In this document: in pieces, positions 29,309 through 40,933 of the stretch | Position numbering within the stretch: the stretch's first letter is position 1 | Layout: every line of letters starts with the position of its first letter | From: Pueribacillus theae | GTDB taxonomy: Bacteria; Bacillota; Bacilli; Bacillales; UBA6769 | Direction: 5' to 3' | Assembly: GCF_003097615.1 (NCBI RefSeq) | Contig: NZ_QCZG01000020.1 | Span: forward strand, 1-64,000 | Length of the DNA: 64,000 bases | The notes under the pieces: model-generated | Told to the model about the DNA's origin: nothing | The model's input: the letters and a program-made list of their open reading frames with translations, nothing else | Database searches by the model: none | Translations under genes and position numbers: made by a program

Positions 29309-30028
29309 ATGGCAGGACATTCAAAGTGGAAAAACATTCAACATCGAAAAAATACGCAAGATGCCAAAAGAGGAAAAATTTTCATGAAGCTTGCAAGGGA
29401 AATTTATGTAGCAGCGAAAAATGGCGGGGGAGATCCCGAAACAAACTCCGCTTTGCGCCTTGTTATTGAAAAAGCACGAACGCATAACATGCCAAACGAT
29501 AATATTGAACGAGCCATTCAAAAAGCGACTGGCGGCCAGGACGACACCCAGTATGATGAAATTACATACGAGGGCTATGGGCCTGGAGGGATTGCGGTCA
29601 TGGTAAAAGTGCTTACAGATAATCGAAATCGATCAGCAGCCGAAGTACGCCACGCCTTTACAAAAAATGGCGGCAATCTTGGAGAGAATGGCTGTGTTGC
29701 TTTCATGTTTGAACGGAAAGGTTTATTAATGATCGATAAAAATGTTGAAGCAGATGAAGAAGAAATAATGCTTCAAGCGATTGAAGCTGGGGCTGATGAA
29801 GTGGAGTCAGAAGAAAACGGAATGATTATTTATACAGAGCCGGATCATCTGGAGTCCGTAAAAGAGGCATTGGAGGCGGAAGGGATTCAATTTGTCACCT
29901 CTGAAGTTACGATGATTCCTCAAACAACAACAACCCCCAGTGAAGAAGATGCAATGAAAATGCAAAAACTAATTGATATGCTTGAAGATTATGATGACGT
30001 TCAAGACGTGTACCATAATATGGATTAA
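29309..30028 (+). CDS. yebC: YebC/PmpR family protein (YrbC)
   Basis: A 239-residue YebC family protein, starting with the invariant [20 protein letters not shown]. Signatures include [19 protein letters not shown] and the YEGYGPGG loop. Family members have been described as transcription regulators and, more recently, as translation factors acting on proline-rich stretches; which applies here cannot be told. GGAGGAG precedes the start. Its place upstream of bofC-ruvAB follows the Bacillus pattern. Confidence 0.95.
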   Translation: MAGHSKWKNIQHRKNTQDAKRGKIFMKLAREIYVAAKNGGGDPETNSALRLVIEKARTHNMPNDNIERAIQKATGGQDDTQYDEITYEGYGPGGIAVMVKVLTDNRNRSAAEVRHAFTKNGGNLGENGCVAFMFERKGLLMIDKNVEADEEEIMLQAIEAGADEVESEENGMIIYTEPDHLESVKEALEAEGIQFVTSEVTMIPQTTTTPSEEDAMKMQKLIDMLEDYDDVQDVYHNMD

Positions 30029-30116
30029 GTTCGTTATCTGTGCAGAATGAATAATTATTGTCACCTCGGGGCAGTCTGATGGGTAAACCCACTTAACTCA
30101 ATACGCGAGGTGTATT

Positions 30117-30614
30117 ATGGGTAAACCAATGAAGTTTTTTTATATTGTTGCATCCATCATGATTTTTCATATCGTTTTTTTAAGTGAAACTGCTGAAGCA
30201 GGTTTTCAAAGCCATGAAAAAACGATCGAAGTCCAATTGGTAAGATCCTATCTGGACGGCGAAAAAAGTGTAGAAGTTGTAAACATGACAGTGGAATCAA
30301 TGGAAAATTTGCTGGAAATTTTTGAAGGCTGGCAGCTTATTGAACAGAATGGGAAACAGTTTACATTTCATAAAGAAATTCAAGACATATCGCCTCTACT
30401 GAAAACAAATGGCTATTTCGGATTATCCGAGGATGGAATTTTAACGATTTATGAAGGAAAGCCAAAAGAAGACAATGCGATTCAATCCTTTTACCAGCTA
30501 AATATTGATAAGCTCGAAAGCAAAATGGCAAATGAGCTAAAAGCAGGAATTCCGATTAAGTCAAAAAAGAACTACTTGAGCTGGATAAATGAATTAAAAC
30601 GATTTGAAAAATAA
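30117..30614 (+). CDS. bofC: BofC, forespore regulator of sigma-K checkpoint
   Basis: Secreted into the intermembrane space from the forespore, BofC restrains SpoIVB and so delays SpoIVFB activation. It has a signal peptide (KFFYIVASIMIFHIVFL, about residues 5-22) and two compact beta-rich regions. 165 aa against about 170 in B. subtilis. GAGGTG lies four bases before the ATG. The gene sits directly upstream of ruvA, as in B. subtilis, which is a large part of the evidence because the sequence diverges quickly. Its targets spoIVFA/FB are at 13-15 kb. Confidence 0.85.
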   Translation: MGKPMKFFYIVASIMIFHIVFLSETAEAGFQSHEKTIEVQLVRSYLDGEKSVEVVNMTVESMENLLEIFEGWQLIEQNGKQFTFHKEIQDISPLLKTNGYFGLSEDGILTIYEGKPKEDNAIQSFYQLNIDKLESKMANELKAGIPIKSKKNYLSWINELKRFEK

Positions 30615-30625
30615 ATGATCGATCA

Positions 30626-30647
30626 GAAGCCAAACGGCTTCTTTTTT
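30626..30647 (+). terminator. Terminator after bofC
   Basis: GAAGCC-AAAC-GGCTTC followed by TTTTTT. Confidence 0.85.
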
Positions 30648-30736
30648 AATGCCATATTTTGGACTAAAAAACAAATGCGATCTCGCATTTATGTTACAAT
30701 AAGATATTGAGAAAAAGTTAGAGGAGCGATCGAACG

Positions 30737-31342
30737 TTGTTCGAATTTTTTGTTGGCGAAATCGATGATGTCCACCCTGAGTATATTGTGGTGGAAACAA
30801 ATGGAATTGGCTATCGAATCATTTGCCCAAATCCATTTATTTATAAAAACATAAAAGATAAGGTAAAAATATATACTTACCATTATGTGCGTGAAGATGC
30901 ATCATTATTGTACGGTTTTCAATCAAGGGAAGAGAAAGCTCTTTTTTCTAAATTGATCAGCGTATCTGGCATTGGGCCGAAAGGCGGGTTAGCCATTCTA
31001 GCAGCCGGAGAACCTAATCAGGTGATAACAGCAATTGAAAATGAAGATGAAGCATTTCTTATGAAATTTCCAGGCGTGGGCAAAAAGACTTCGAGGCAAA
31101 TTATTCTTGATTTAAAAGGCAAGCTTGGGGATTTGGCCAACGTAAGCAATCATACTTTATTTAATGAACAAGACCGAGAAATCGCAGTTGAAAGGAATCC
31201 GTTGAATGAAGCTCTTGAAGCGCTTCGTGCGTTAGGCTATGCAGAGAGGGAAATTAAAAAGGTGGTTCCAAAATTAAAAAATGAACAATTAACGACAGAT
31301 GCTTTTGTGAAGAAAGCCCTTCAATTGTTAATTCAGCAATGA
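30737..31342 (+). CDS. ruvA: Holliday junction DNA helicase RuvA
   Basis: Binds Holliday junctions and loads RuvB. Domain I (OB fold) starts [15 protein letters not shown]; the helix-hairpin-helix region holds [14 protein letters not shown] and [20 protein letters not shown]; domain III at the C-terminus contacts RuvB. 201 aa, as in B. subtilis. TTG start after AGAGGAG. ruvB follows within 20 bases. Confidence 0.98.
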   Translation: MFEFFVGEIDDVHPEYIVVETNGIGYRIICPNPFIYKNIKDKVKIYTYHYVREDASLLYGFQSREEKALFSKLISVSGIGPKGGLAILAAGEPNQVITAIENEDEAFLMKFPGVGKKTSRQIILDLKGKLGDLANVSNHTLFNEQDREIAVERNPLNEALEALRALGYAEREIKKVVPKLKNEQLTTDAFVKKALQLLIQQ

Positions 31343-31357
31343 CAGAGGTGATTGCAT

Positions 31358-32353
31358 TTGGAAGAACGGATTGTGACTGGAGAAATGACAGTCGATGACT
31401 CATTTGAATATAGCTTAAGGCCAACAACGTTAAACCAGTATATCGGACAAGAAAAGGTAAAGGAAAATTTGCAGATTTTTATTGAAGCGGCAAAAATGCG
31501 CAATGAAACACTTGATCACGTACTTTTATACGGCCCGCCTGGACTTGGTAAGACAACCCTTTCAACGATTATCGCGAATGAGATGGGTGTAAATGTCAGA
31601 ACGACATCAGGGCCTGCAATTGAGAGGCAAGGTGACCTCGCAGCCATCTTAACGGCGCTTGAACCTGGTGACGTGCTTTTCATTGACGAAATCCACCGGC
31701 TCCATCGATCCGTCGAGGAAGTGCTTTATCCGGCTATGGAAGACTTTTGTCTTGATATTGTTATCGGCCAGGGGGAAACGGCTCGCTCACTGCGCATTGA
31801 CTTGCCACCATTTACGCTGATCGGAGCAACGACAAGGGCGGGGTACCTTTCCGCACCTCTTCGTGATCGTTTCGGTGTGATGAGCAGGCTTGAATATTAT
31901 ACGGAAAGCGAGCTTACATTAATTGTAAAGCGAACCGCTGAAATTTTTTCAACTGAGATTGAAGAGTCGGCAGCCATCGAAATTGCGACTAGGTCGAGAG
32001 GGACACCGCGGATTGCCAATCGGCTTCTTCGCAGGGTAAGGGATTTTGCACAAGTAAAGGGCAATGGCAAAATTACGCTGAAACTGGCTGTCGAGTCGCT
32101 TGAACGATTACAAGTTGATCGTTTAGGGCTCGACCAAATTGACCATAAAATAATAACAGGGATTATTACGAAGTTTAAAGGTGGGCCAGTTGGACTGGAC
32201 ACCATTGCATCGACAATTGGAGAAGAGTCGCAAACCATTGAAGACGTTTATGAACCTTATTTGCTGCAAATTGGTTTTCTGCAGCGGACACCGAGAGGAA
32301 GAGTGGTAACGGAGCAGGCGTATCGCCATTTTAATATGGAGGTGCCGGAGTAA
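31358..32353 (+). CDS. ruvB: Holliday junction branch migration ATPase RuvB
   Basis: Hexameric AAA+ motor for branch migration. Walker A is [10 protein letters not shown] (about 60-69), Walker [11 protein letters not shown], sensor 1 GATTRAG, and the winged helix ends in [18 protein letters not shown] at 31358 follows AGAGGTGA and gives EERIVTGEM, close to the B. subtilis start; a TTG two codons earlier is also in frame. About 331 aa. The stop abuts the start of the next gene. Confidence 0.98.
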   Translation: MEERIVTGEMTVDDSFEYSLRPTTLNQYIGQEKVKENLQIFIEAAKMRNETLDHVLLYGPPGLGKTTLSTIIANEMGVNVRTTSGPAIERQGDLAAILTALEPGDVLFIDEIHRLHRSVEEVLYPAMEDFCLDIVIGQGETARSLRIDLPPFTLIGATTRAGYLSAPLRDRFGVMSRLEYYTESELTLIVKRTAEIFSTEIEESAAIEIATRSRGTPRIANRLLRRVRDFAQVKGNGKITLKLAVESLERLQVDRLGLDQIDHKIITGIITKFKGGPVGLDTIASTIGEESQTIEDVYEPYLLQIGFLQRTPRGRVVTEQAYRHFNMEVPE

Positions 32354-32551
32354 ATGGAGTTTTCCAAAATTTTTATCGTTTTGGGGATAGCTTTCTTAGT
32401 CATCGGTTTCGTTATGCAATTTATCGGTAAGCTTCCCGGTGACATCGTCATAAAAAAAGGAAATACAACGTTTTATTTCCCAATCGTTACCTCAATTGTT
32501 GCGAGCATCGTTCTTTCATTGATATTTTATTTTATAGGGAAATTTAAATAA
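32354..32551 (+). CDS. DUF2905 family small membrane protein
   Basis: A 65-residue protein with two membrane helices (FIVLGIAFLVIGFVMQFIG and FPIVTSIVASIVLSLIFYFI) joined by KLPGDIVIKKGN, the family signature. The ATG immediately follows the ruvB stop; the Shine-Dalgarno GGAGGTGCCGGAG lies inside the ruvB end, so translation is coupled. Function unknown. It is commonly found between ruvB and queA in Bacillaceae. Confidence 0.9.
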   Translation: MEFSKIFIVLGIAFLVIGFVMQFIGKLPGDIVIKKGNTTFYFPIVTSIVASIVLSLIFYFIGKFK

Positions 32552-32563
32552 GGATGGCTATTT

Positions 32564-34746
<2,183 letters not shown>

Positions 34747-34764
34747 ACAAAACTTTTAAAGTGC

Positions 34765-34978
34765 GTGTTCAAAAAGGAGGACAACGAGAGGCAGAAGGTC
34801 GAGGAAGCGTAGCTCTGGGCAACGCAGCGTATGTTTATAGGATACGTGAGGAGCGGAAGGGCAAGCTGACGAAGAGATTCGCAGCCTATTAATGAAGTTC
34901 GACTAAAGACATCACGTCCTGTGATAACGTCGAACTGACTTACCTCCTGTAAGCCTCCGGGCTTTTTGAACATCCTCT
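34765..34978. repeat. Intergenic repeat, short copy with GTTCAAAAA termini
   Basis: Runs from GTGTTCAAAAAGGAGGACAA to TTTTTGAACATCCTCT, with inverted ends, and is the reverse-oriented counterpart of the copy at 8487-8838 but lacks about 140 bases of its middle. It fills the tgt-yajC gap. Inside, CACGTCCTGTGATAACGTCG and ACCTCCTGTAAGC are the best-conserved blocks. Confidence 0.85.
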
Positions 34979-35012
34979 AAAATGATTTAATGGAAGTGAA
35001 AGGGGTGAAAAG

Positions 35013-35276
35013 ATGGAAGGATACGGTGGGTTTATTACGCTCATTTTAATGTTTGCTGTTCTTTATTTCATTTTAATCCGTCCACAGCAAAAGCGGCAAA
35101 AAGAAATGAACCAAATGCACAGCAATTTAAAGAAAGGCGATAAGATTGTAACAATTGGCGGGTTGCATGCCATTATTGATGCGATTGATGAAGACACAAT
35201 CGTTCTTCGCGCCGGTGATGGTTCAAAGCTTACTTACGATCGCAGGGCGGTCCGAGAAGTGGTAAGTGAATCGTAA
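35013..35276 (+). CDS. yajC: Preprotein translocase subunit YajC
   Basis: Small accessory subunit associated with SecDF. One N-terminal membrane helix (FITLILMFAVLYFILI) is followed by RPQQKRQKEM, the family hallmark, and a cytoplasmic domain (KGDKIVTIGGLHAIIDAI). 87 aa, normal. AAAGGGGTGA precedes the start. A strong bidirectional terminator follows. Confidence 0.97.
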   Translation: MEGYGGFITLILMFAVLYFILIRPQQKRQKEMNQMHSNLKKGDKIVTIGGLHAIIDAIDEDTIVLRAGDGSKLTYDRRAVREVVSES

Positions 35277-35283
35277 TTGACAG

Positions 35284-35335
35284 AAAAAAAGAGCATTGTC
35301 AACAGTAAAAATTGTTGCTACAATGCTCTTTTTTA
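35284..35335. terminator. Bidirectional terminator between yajC and a convergent membrane gene
   Basis: AAAGAGCATTGT pairs with ACAATGCTCTTT, flanked by A- and T-runs on the two sides, so it can end transcription from both directions. Confidence 0.85.
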
Positions 35336-35348
35336 AAAAATAAGAAAG

Positions 35349-35403
35349 TCTAAATTTGTTCTTTCACAAATTTAGACCAATCTGGCTTCTGACTCCTGAC
35401 TTC
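35349..35403. repeat. Intergenic repeat of the GGCTTCTGAC type
   Basis: Contains CTAAATTTG, CAAATTTAGACCAATC and TGGCTTCTGACTCCTGACTT, nearly identical to 13204-13260 and in the same orientation. It lies beside the yajC terminator. Confidence 0.75.
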
Positions 35404-35436
35404 CTAAGAAAGACGTGTCAGCGTTTTTCTTAGTGT

Positions 35437-35811
35437 TTATGCATTTTTTCCAATGACGTTTACCCCGATTATCCCCCCAAAAGCGGCTGTAAGCATATAT
35501 GCAAGATGGAAAAGAACTTGCTTTACATCAAACATCATATCAAAACCGAGAAACTGAATCATTAAAATGATCGCTACATACGCAAGCCCGGTCATGCCTC
35601 CTAACATCCAGCCGGATTCCCCAGCTTTCCCCCCCGCAACAAATCCGCCAATAAATAGTGCAGCAAATGTAATCGCTATAATGATCCAAGATAATGAACT
35701 TTCTGTAACTGAAGTAAAATGAAGGATGAAAGATAAGATAAAGCTTACGGCTAATATGATGGCAAAAGTAAAAATTAACCCATATCCAATTGCCTGCGCC
35801 AGTCTTCGCAA
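35437..35811 (-). CDS. TIGR04086 family membrane protein (YrzE-like)
   Basis: About 124 residues with four predicted membrane helices, including a glycine-rich segment (LFIGGFVAGGKAGESGWMLG). TTG at 35811 is chosen because GGGGGG lies seven bases before it; in-frame ATGs six codons upstream have no site. Function unknown. In B. subtilis yrzE occupies the same place between yajC and the DUF421 gene, though here it points the opposite way to them. Confidence 0.8.
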   Translation of the reverse strand: MRRLAQAIGYGLIFTFAIILAVSFILSFILHFTSVTESSLSWIIIAITFAALFIGGFVAGGKAGESGWMLGGMTGLAYVAIILMIQFLGFDMMFDVKQVLFHLAYMLTAAFGGIIGVNVIGKNA

Positions 35812-35946
35812 TGATATACCCCCCATCATTTAAAATGTTAGTTCATTTTATTCGATAATAAAAAATTTAGAATCATTTCCATTTCATCCCTTTCATGAAC
35901 TTCGTAAGGTTGGTGAAACTAGTGGTAAATTCTTAAGGGAGCATTA

Positions 35947-36606
35947 TTGAAAATGACGACAATTTTGCTTAGAACGGTCATCATGTATTTTTTCATCTTG
36001 TTGATTTACCGGCTAATGGGAAAAAGGGAAATTGGACAATTAAGTGTCATTGATCTCGTCGTATCCATTATGCTTGCTGAATTAGCGGTTGTCGCTTTGG
36101 AAAATCCGGATAAGCCGCTGATGAATACGGTATTGCCAATGATCTTATTGGCGATCATTCAAATCATAATGGCCTATCTTTCACTAAAAAGCCAAAAATT
36201 AAGAGAATTAATGGATGGCAAGCCCTCCGTTCTTATTGATAAAGGTAAAATTAATGAAAAAGAAATGAAAAAACAGCGTTATAACTTTAATGATTTACTT
36301 TCACAGTTGCGTGAAAAAGATATATCGAAACTACAAGACGTAGAATTCGCCATTCTTGAACCATCAGGAACTCTTTCCGTCATTAAAAAAAATGATGAGC
36401 ATTCTGATGGAGAGCGGGATTACATTATGCCGCTTCCACTTATTCTTGATGGAAAAATACAAGAAGAGCATCTGGCACGAATAAACAAAACTTCTTTCTG
36501 GTTAAGGCAGCAATTAAGAAAACTTGGCTACCGGGATATAAAAAAAATTTCTTACTGTTCTATGGACGGGCCAAACACATTTTTTATTGATCTTATGGAT
36601 GAATAA
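35947..36606 (+). CDS. DUF421 family membrane protein (YrbG/YetF-like)
   Basis: 219 residues: three N-terminal membrane helices with YRLMGKREIGQLSVIDLVVS between the first two, then the cytoplasmic DUF421 domain (GKPSVLIDKGKINEKEMKK, DLLSQLREKDISKLQDVEFA). YetF-family members have been tied to spore or germination physiology in some species, but this protein's role is unknown. TTG start after AAGGGAG. Ends three bases from the end of the convergent spoVB with no terminator between them. Confidence 0.88.
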   Translation: MKMTTILLRTVIMYFFILLIYRLMGKREIGQLSVIDLVVSIMLAELAVVALENPDKPLMNTVLPMILLAIIQIIMAYLSLKSQKLRELMDGKPSVLIDKGKINEKEMKKQRYNFNDLLSQLREKDISKLQDVEFAILEPSGTLSVIKKNDEHSDGERDYIMPLPLILDGKIQEEHLARINKTSFWLRQQLRKLGYRDIKKISYCSMDGPNTFFIDLMDE

Positions 36607-36609
36607 CGG

Positions 36610-38163
36610 TTACTTAATAAGCTTTCCTACGAAGGGAATCGGTTTCAAATCTTCTTTTTTTATTGCGCCTGAAAGCACGGAAACAATACAATAGATAACA
36701 CAAACAAAAAATATTGATAAAACCAATGTGGAAAGAAGGTTGGTGTCATTTATTAGCAGATCGTACAATGGCTGCGCAACGAGCCAGCAAATGATAACAG
36801 AAAATAGGCATCTTAATAGATCATTTGTTTGAATTTTGAATGACGTTACTTTTAAAACGGTTGCGAAGTGAAGCAAAGTAACGAGAACAATTCCCGAAGA
36901 AATGGCTAATGCCACACCTTTTATTCCAAGGCTTGGCATTGATGCCAATACAAAGATTGCCAACGTCTTTACAACGTTGCCAATCAGGCTGTTAATCATT
37001 GCTGCTTTTGCATATCCCAGTGCCTGCAATGCCGCTGCCAGCGGCCCTTGGAAATAGTGGAAAAAAAAGAATGGAGCCATAATTTTAACATAGCCGGCAA
37101 ACTCTGGTGCCTTGTATAAAAGATCCATTAAAGGAAGAGCAAAAACGTAAGTGACAATAAGAGCAAGCCCTCCGGCAATGAACGAAAGCCTTATCGCTTG
37201 ATTCAGCCGGTAATCAATGGTTCGATAATGGTTTTGCGCTGCCGCTTCACTAATTGCCGGTACGAGCGTTGTTGAGATGGCGTAAGTGATAAAGCCCGGC
37301 AAAAGAAGGAGCGGAATGGCAAAGCCAGTGAGCGCCCCGTATTGCTTTGTCGCCAATGCCGGAAGCATACCAGCTAAAGCAAGGCTTTGCGCTACGATAA
37401 TTGGTTCTAAAAAGTAGGAGATTGATCCAATGAGCTGGCTGCCCGTTGTCGGAAGGGAGATGCTCATCAATGATTGGAACGTTTGTTTCCCTTCCTTTAA
37501 ATAATGAAAAAAGCTGGAGCGTATTTTAAATTTTTTGTTCAATTTAAACACCGAAAATAAATAAAGCAGTGATGCCACTTCACCGCAGATAGCTGAAATC
37601 ATTGCTCCTGCTGCAGCGAATTCAACGCCGTAAGGCAATAGGGCGGATGTTAAAAAAGCGACGAGCGCAATGCGGACAATTTGCTCAATGACTTGGGAAT
37701 AAGCGGAAGGGCGCATGTCTTGTTTTCCTTGAAAATATCCCCTTAATACAGAGGAAATGGCGACAACAGGAACGACAGGAGCAATCGCAAGAAGCGGATA
37801 AATTGTCCTTTCATCTGTAAAAAAGTGATTCGCCATAAGAGGGGACAGAAGAAACAACCCACTTGTCCAAATGATACTTAGGGCAATTGTCAAGGAAAGA
37901 GAAACGATTAAGATTTTTTTCACTTTATGGCTGTTTCCCTCTGATTCAGCTTCTGCCACCATTTTTGAAATGGCGACTGGAAGTCCCAGCCTTGTCAGCG
38001 TGACAGCTAAAATAAAAGTGGGCACAGCCATCATGTACAGCCCGACGCCTTCCTCTCCCATAATTCTGGCGACAACAATTTTATTTATGAACCCTAGGAG
38101 CTTCGTAATCAATCCAGCAATAATTAAAATAAAAGTGCCGCGAAGAAACGATTGTTTCGACAA
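36610..38163 (-). CDS. spoVB: Stage V sporulation protein B, MurJ-like lipid flippase family
   Basis: Polytopic MOP-superfamily membrane protein needed for spore cortex synthesis, thought to move peptidoglycan lipid precursors. It starts SKQSFLRGTFILIIAGLITK and continues GEEGVGLYMMAVPTF; about 14 membrane helices follow. TTG at 38163 gives 517 aa, against 518 in B. subtilis, and aligns with that N-terminus. The open frame extends upstream to 38280, but the added residues come from an intergenic repeat and lack family resemblance. Confidence 0.93.
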   Translation of the reverse strand: MSKQSFLRGTFILIIAGLITKLLGFINKIVVARIMGEEGVGLYMMAVPTFILAVTLTRLGLPVAISKMVAEAESEGNSHKVKKILIVSLSLTIALSIIWTSGLFLLSPLMANHFFTDERTIYPLLAIAPVVPVVAISSVLRGYFQGKQDMRPSAYSQVIEQIVRIALVAFLTSALLPYGVEFAAAGAMISAICGEVASLLYLFSVFKLNKKFKIRSSFFHYLKEGKQTFQSLMSISLPTTGSQLIGSISYFLEPIIVAQSLALAGMLPALATKQYGALTGFAIPLLLLPGFITYAISTTLVPAISEAAAQNHYRTIDYRLNQAIRLSFIAGGLALIVTYVFALPLMDLLYKAPEFAGYVKIMAPFFFFHYFQGPLAAALQALGYAKAAMINSLIGNVVKTLAIFVLASMPSLGIKGVALAISSGIVLVTLLHFATVLKVTSFKIQTNDLLRCLFSVIICWLVAQPLYDLLINDTNLLSTLVLSIFFVCVIYCIVSVLSGAIKKEDLKPIPFVGKLIK

Positions 38164-38196
38164 GGCTATTCCCAACTTTCTCTCGATTTTATCGCC

Positions 38197-38231
38197 ATCT
38201 GGTTTCTGGCTTCCGATCTCTGACTTCTGGA
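38197..38231. repeat. Short GGCTTCTGAC-type repeat upstream of spoVB
   Basis: CATCTGGTTTCTGGCTTCCG then ATCTCTGACTTCTGG matches the core of the repeats at 13.2 and 35.4 kb. It is read through in frame only if spoVB is given a falsely long N-terminus. Confidence 0.6.
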
Positions 38232-38335
38232 AAAATGGTAGATCTTTTTCATCACTATGTATATGCTTAAAGATGTACAAACCATGACAAGTATACTTTT
38301 ATAAATTAGAAATTATGCAGGTTTGGAGGGCCAAA

Positions 38336-38629
38336 ATGGCGAATATTGATCAAATTAGAGAATGGAAACAAACCGTTTATCCAGTGTTAGCAAGCAAGGT
38401 CGAGGAGTTCCATTTGATTGGATATGATACAGCCACAATTGAAGAAGTGTGGGAATGCCTGATTGCCAAGCTGGAAAGAAAAAAAGAAGTGTACAAGCTC
38501 CATCAATTGGTCGCGGCGATTTTTAATCTTTCGGTAAATGAATATATGAATTGGCTGACAATCAGTGCTTATACTGGGCCGAATTCGTTGGAAAGCAATA
38601 TTCTTTTAGGATCTGAAGAAGAAAAGTAA
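38336..38629 (+). CDS. comN: ComN-like post-transcriptional regulator
   Basis: A 97-residue protein of the ComN (YrzD) family, which in B. subtilis controls comE mRNA and is placed at poles through DivIVA. All-helical, with the stretch LHQLVAAIFNLSVNEYMNWL typical of the family. ATG at 38336 follows GGAGG; the open frame starts seven codons earlier. Position between spoVB and secDF matches B. subtilis. Confidence 0.85.
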   Translation: MANIDQIREWKQTVYPVLASKVEEFHLIGYDTATIEEVWECLIAKLERKKEVYKLHQLVAAIFNLSVNEYMNWLTISAYTGPNSLESNILLGSEEEK

Positions 38630-38681
38630 AGAATGTCAAGTAAGCGATTTACGGTATTTTTACAAAGGAAGGATAGAAAGA

Positions 38682-40910
38682 ATGGTTAAAAAAGGGCGTA
38701 TCTCACTATTTTTTAGCATAGTGATTGCATTGGGACTGCTAATTGGTTTTACATATGACAAAGTGACCAACAATATAAATTTAGGATTGGATCTTCAGGG
38801 CGGATTTGAAGTGCTTTATGAAGTGAAACCTCCGAAAAATGAAAAGACAGAAATAAACCAAGAAACACTTCAAGCAACGGTCAGCGCACTTCGCAATCGG
38901 ATTGATGTCATCGGTGTGGCGGAACCAAATATTCAAATTGAAGGAAAGGACAGAATACGTGTTCAGCTTGCAGGTGTTGAAAATCAAAATGAAGCACGCG
39001 AGCTGCTTTCTACACAGGCTGAACTGACGTTTCGCGATGTTGATGACAACCTGATGTTAAGCGGCCAAGATCTTGAAAGCAATGGCGCAAGCTTGACATT
39101 TAGTGAAACGAACCAGCCGTGGGTTGCTTTAACGTTAAAGGATGCCGATAAATTCGCTAAAGTAACGAAAGAAATTTTGAATAAACCGCCTGGCGAAAAT
39201 CAGCTTGTGATTTGGCTTGATTATGAGGAAGGCGATTCGTTTAAAGAGGAAGTGAAGAAGCCTGATCCGAAATTTTTATCTGCTCCAAGTGTAAACGAAG
39301 TTCTTAATACGAAAAATGTCGTGATTCAAGGTAATTTTTCAACGGAAGAAGCTACAAATTTAGCAGATTTGCTGAATGCGGGTGCACTCCCAGTTGAATT
39401 GGAGGAAGTTTATTCAACTTCAATTGGGGCGCAGTTTGGACTGCAGGCAATGGAAAAAACCATTGTTGCCGGTGCTATAGCGATTGCGCTTATCTTCCTG
39501 TTTATGATTGGCTATTACCGTTTCCCGGGCTTTATTGCCAGCATTACACTGACTTTCTACATTTTTTTAATTTTAGTTGTCTTCAGCTGGATGAAAGCTG
39601 TGCTCACATTACCGGGGATAGCTGCGCTCGTTCTTGGTGTAGGGATGGCGGTTGATGCAAATATTCTTACGTATGAACGCATTAAAGAAGAATTGAAAGC
39701 AGGCCGTTCCGTGTTATCTGCCTTTAAAGTAGGTGGTAAAAGGGCATTCACAACGATTTTTGATGCCAATATTACAACACTGATTGCTGCCGGCGTCATG
39801 TTCGCTTACGGTACAAGCTCTGTTAGAGGCTTTGCTGTTATGCTGATTATAAGTATCCTTGTCAGCTTTCTTACCGCGGTATACGGTTCAAGACTTTTGC
39901 TTGGCTTATGGGTGAACAGCAGGGCGCTAGATAAAAAGTTCAGCTTATTCGGCGTTAAAAAAAGTGAAATTGTCAACCTTTCAAAAGGGGAAAAGCCTAA
40001 AGTAAACATCCGTTTTGATTTTGTAAAACACCGGAATAAATTTTTTGCGCTTTCTGTCATTCTGCTCATTCTTGGCGGAATAGCCCTTGGAATGTTCGGA
40101 TTAAATCTCGGCACAGATTTTAAAAGCGGTTCGCGCGTTGATATTACAGGCGGCGAACCGATTGAAGAAAAAGTATTGTTAGACGAATTTAATAAATTGG
40201 GGCTGGAGCCTAACGAAGTGACGTTTGCTGGCGAAAACCGAGAAATGGCGGTAGCTCGTTTTTCGAGTGTTCTCTCACAGCAGGAAATCGCTGACATAAA
40301 AGAACAGTTCGCAAAAGACTTCGGAGCAGAAGCGAACATTAGCACCGTCTCTCCCCAGGTAGGCAGAGAACTCGCCAAAAATGCATTTATCTCACTTTTA
40401 ATTGCGTTTTTAGGTATGATTATTTACGTTGCAGTCCGGTTTGAGTGGCGCATGGGACTGGCTGCAATTATTGGTCTCATACATGACGCGTTTTTCATGA
40501 TTGCGATCTTTAGTTTATTGCGTTTGGAAGTTAACATTACTTTTATTGCCGCGGTCCTAACGATTGTTGGCTACTCGATAAATGATACGATCGTGACTTT
40601 TGATCGGATAAGAGAAAATATGCGTTTTGAAAAGAAAATAAAAACATTTGAAGAGATCGCTCACATCGTGAATAAAAGCTTAATCCAAACGCTGACACGC
40701 TCAATAAATACGGTGTTAACCGTCGTTTTTGCTGCTGCTGCGCTTGCGATATTTGGTAGCGAGGCGATTCGTCCTTTCTCCATTGCGCTCTTAATTGGGC
40801 TCGTGCTTGGCACATACTCATCCTTATTTATATCCGCACAGCTTTGGGCGATTTGGAAAGGAAGAGAGTTAAAGCGGAAACGCACAGCGCCGCGCGAAAC
40901 AGAGGCATAG
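38682..40910 (+). CDS. secDF: SecDF protein-export fusion protein
   Basis: Single-chain SecD-SecF fusion that uses the proton gradient to aid late translocation. The SecD half begins with a helix and NINLGLDLQGGFEVLYEV; the SecF half begins near residue 450 with FGLNLGTDFKSGSRVDITG. Two sets of six membrane helices surround the periplasmic P1 and P4 domains. 742 aa against 737 in B. subtilis. AAAGGAAGG precedes the start. Confidence 0.97.
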   Translation: MVKKGRISLFFSIVIALGLLIGFTYDKVTNNINLGLDLQGGFEVLYEVKPPKNEKTEINQETLQATVSALRNRIDVIGVAEPNIQIEGKDRIRVQLAGVENQNEARELLSTQAELTFRDVDDNLMLSGQDLESNGASLTFSETNQPWVALTLKDADKFAKVTKEILNKPPGENQLVIWLDYEEGDSFKEEVKKPDPKFLSAPSVNEVLNTKNVVIQGNFSTEEATNLADLLNAGALPVELEEVYSTSIGAQFGLQAMEKTIVAGAIAIALIFLFMIGYYRFPGFIASITLTFYIFLILVVFSWMKAVLTLPGIAALVLGVGMAVDANILTYERIKEELKAGRSVLSAFKVGGKRAFTTIFDANITTLIAAGVMFAYGTSSVRGFAVMLIISILVSFLTAVYGSRLLLGLWVNSRALDKKFSLFGVKKSEIVNLSKGEKPKVNIRFDFVKHRNKFFALSVILLILGGIALGMFGLNLGTDFKSGSRVDITGGEPIEEKVLLDEFNKLGLEPNEVTFAGENREMAVARFSSVLSQQEIADIKEQFAKDFGAEANISTVSPQVGRELAKNAFISLLIAFLGMIIYVAVRFEWRMGLAAIIGLIHDAFFMIAIFSLLRLEVNITFIAAVLTIVGYSINDTIVTFDRIRENMRFEKKIKTFEEIAHIVNKSLIQTLTRSINTVLTVVFAAAALAIFGSEAIRPFSIALLIGLVLGTYSSLFISAQLWAIWKGRELKRKRTAPRETEA

Positions 40911-40933
40911 AGAATTGTTAAGGAGGAGAGAAG

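Noticed and set aside
30078-30128. GGGTAAACC repeated just before and at the bofC start
   Set aside because: A 10-base near-duplication is too short to separate from chance.
39806-40378. 190-codon open frame antisense to secDF
   Set aside because: Composition is typical of the shadow of a strong coding strand; no start signal and no family resemblance.
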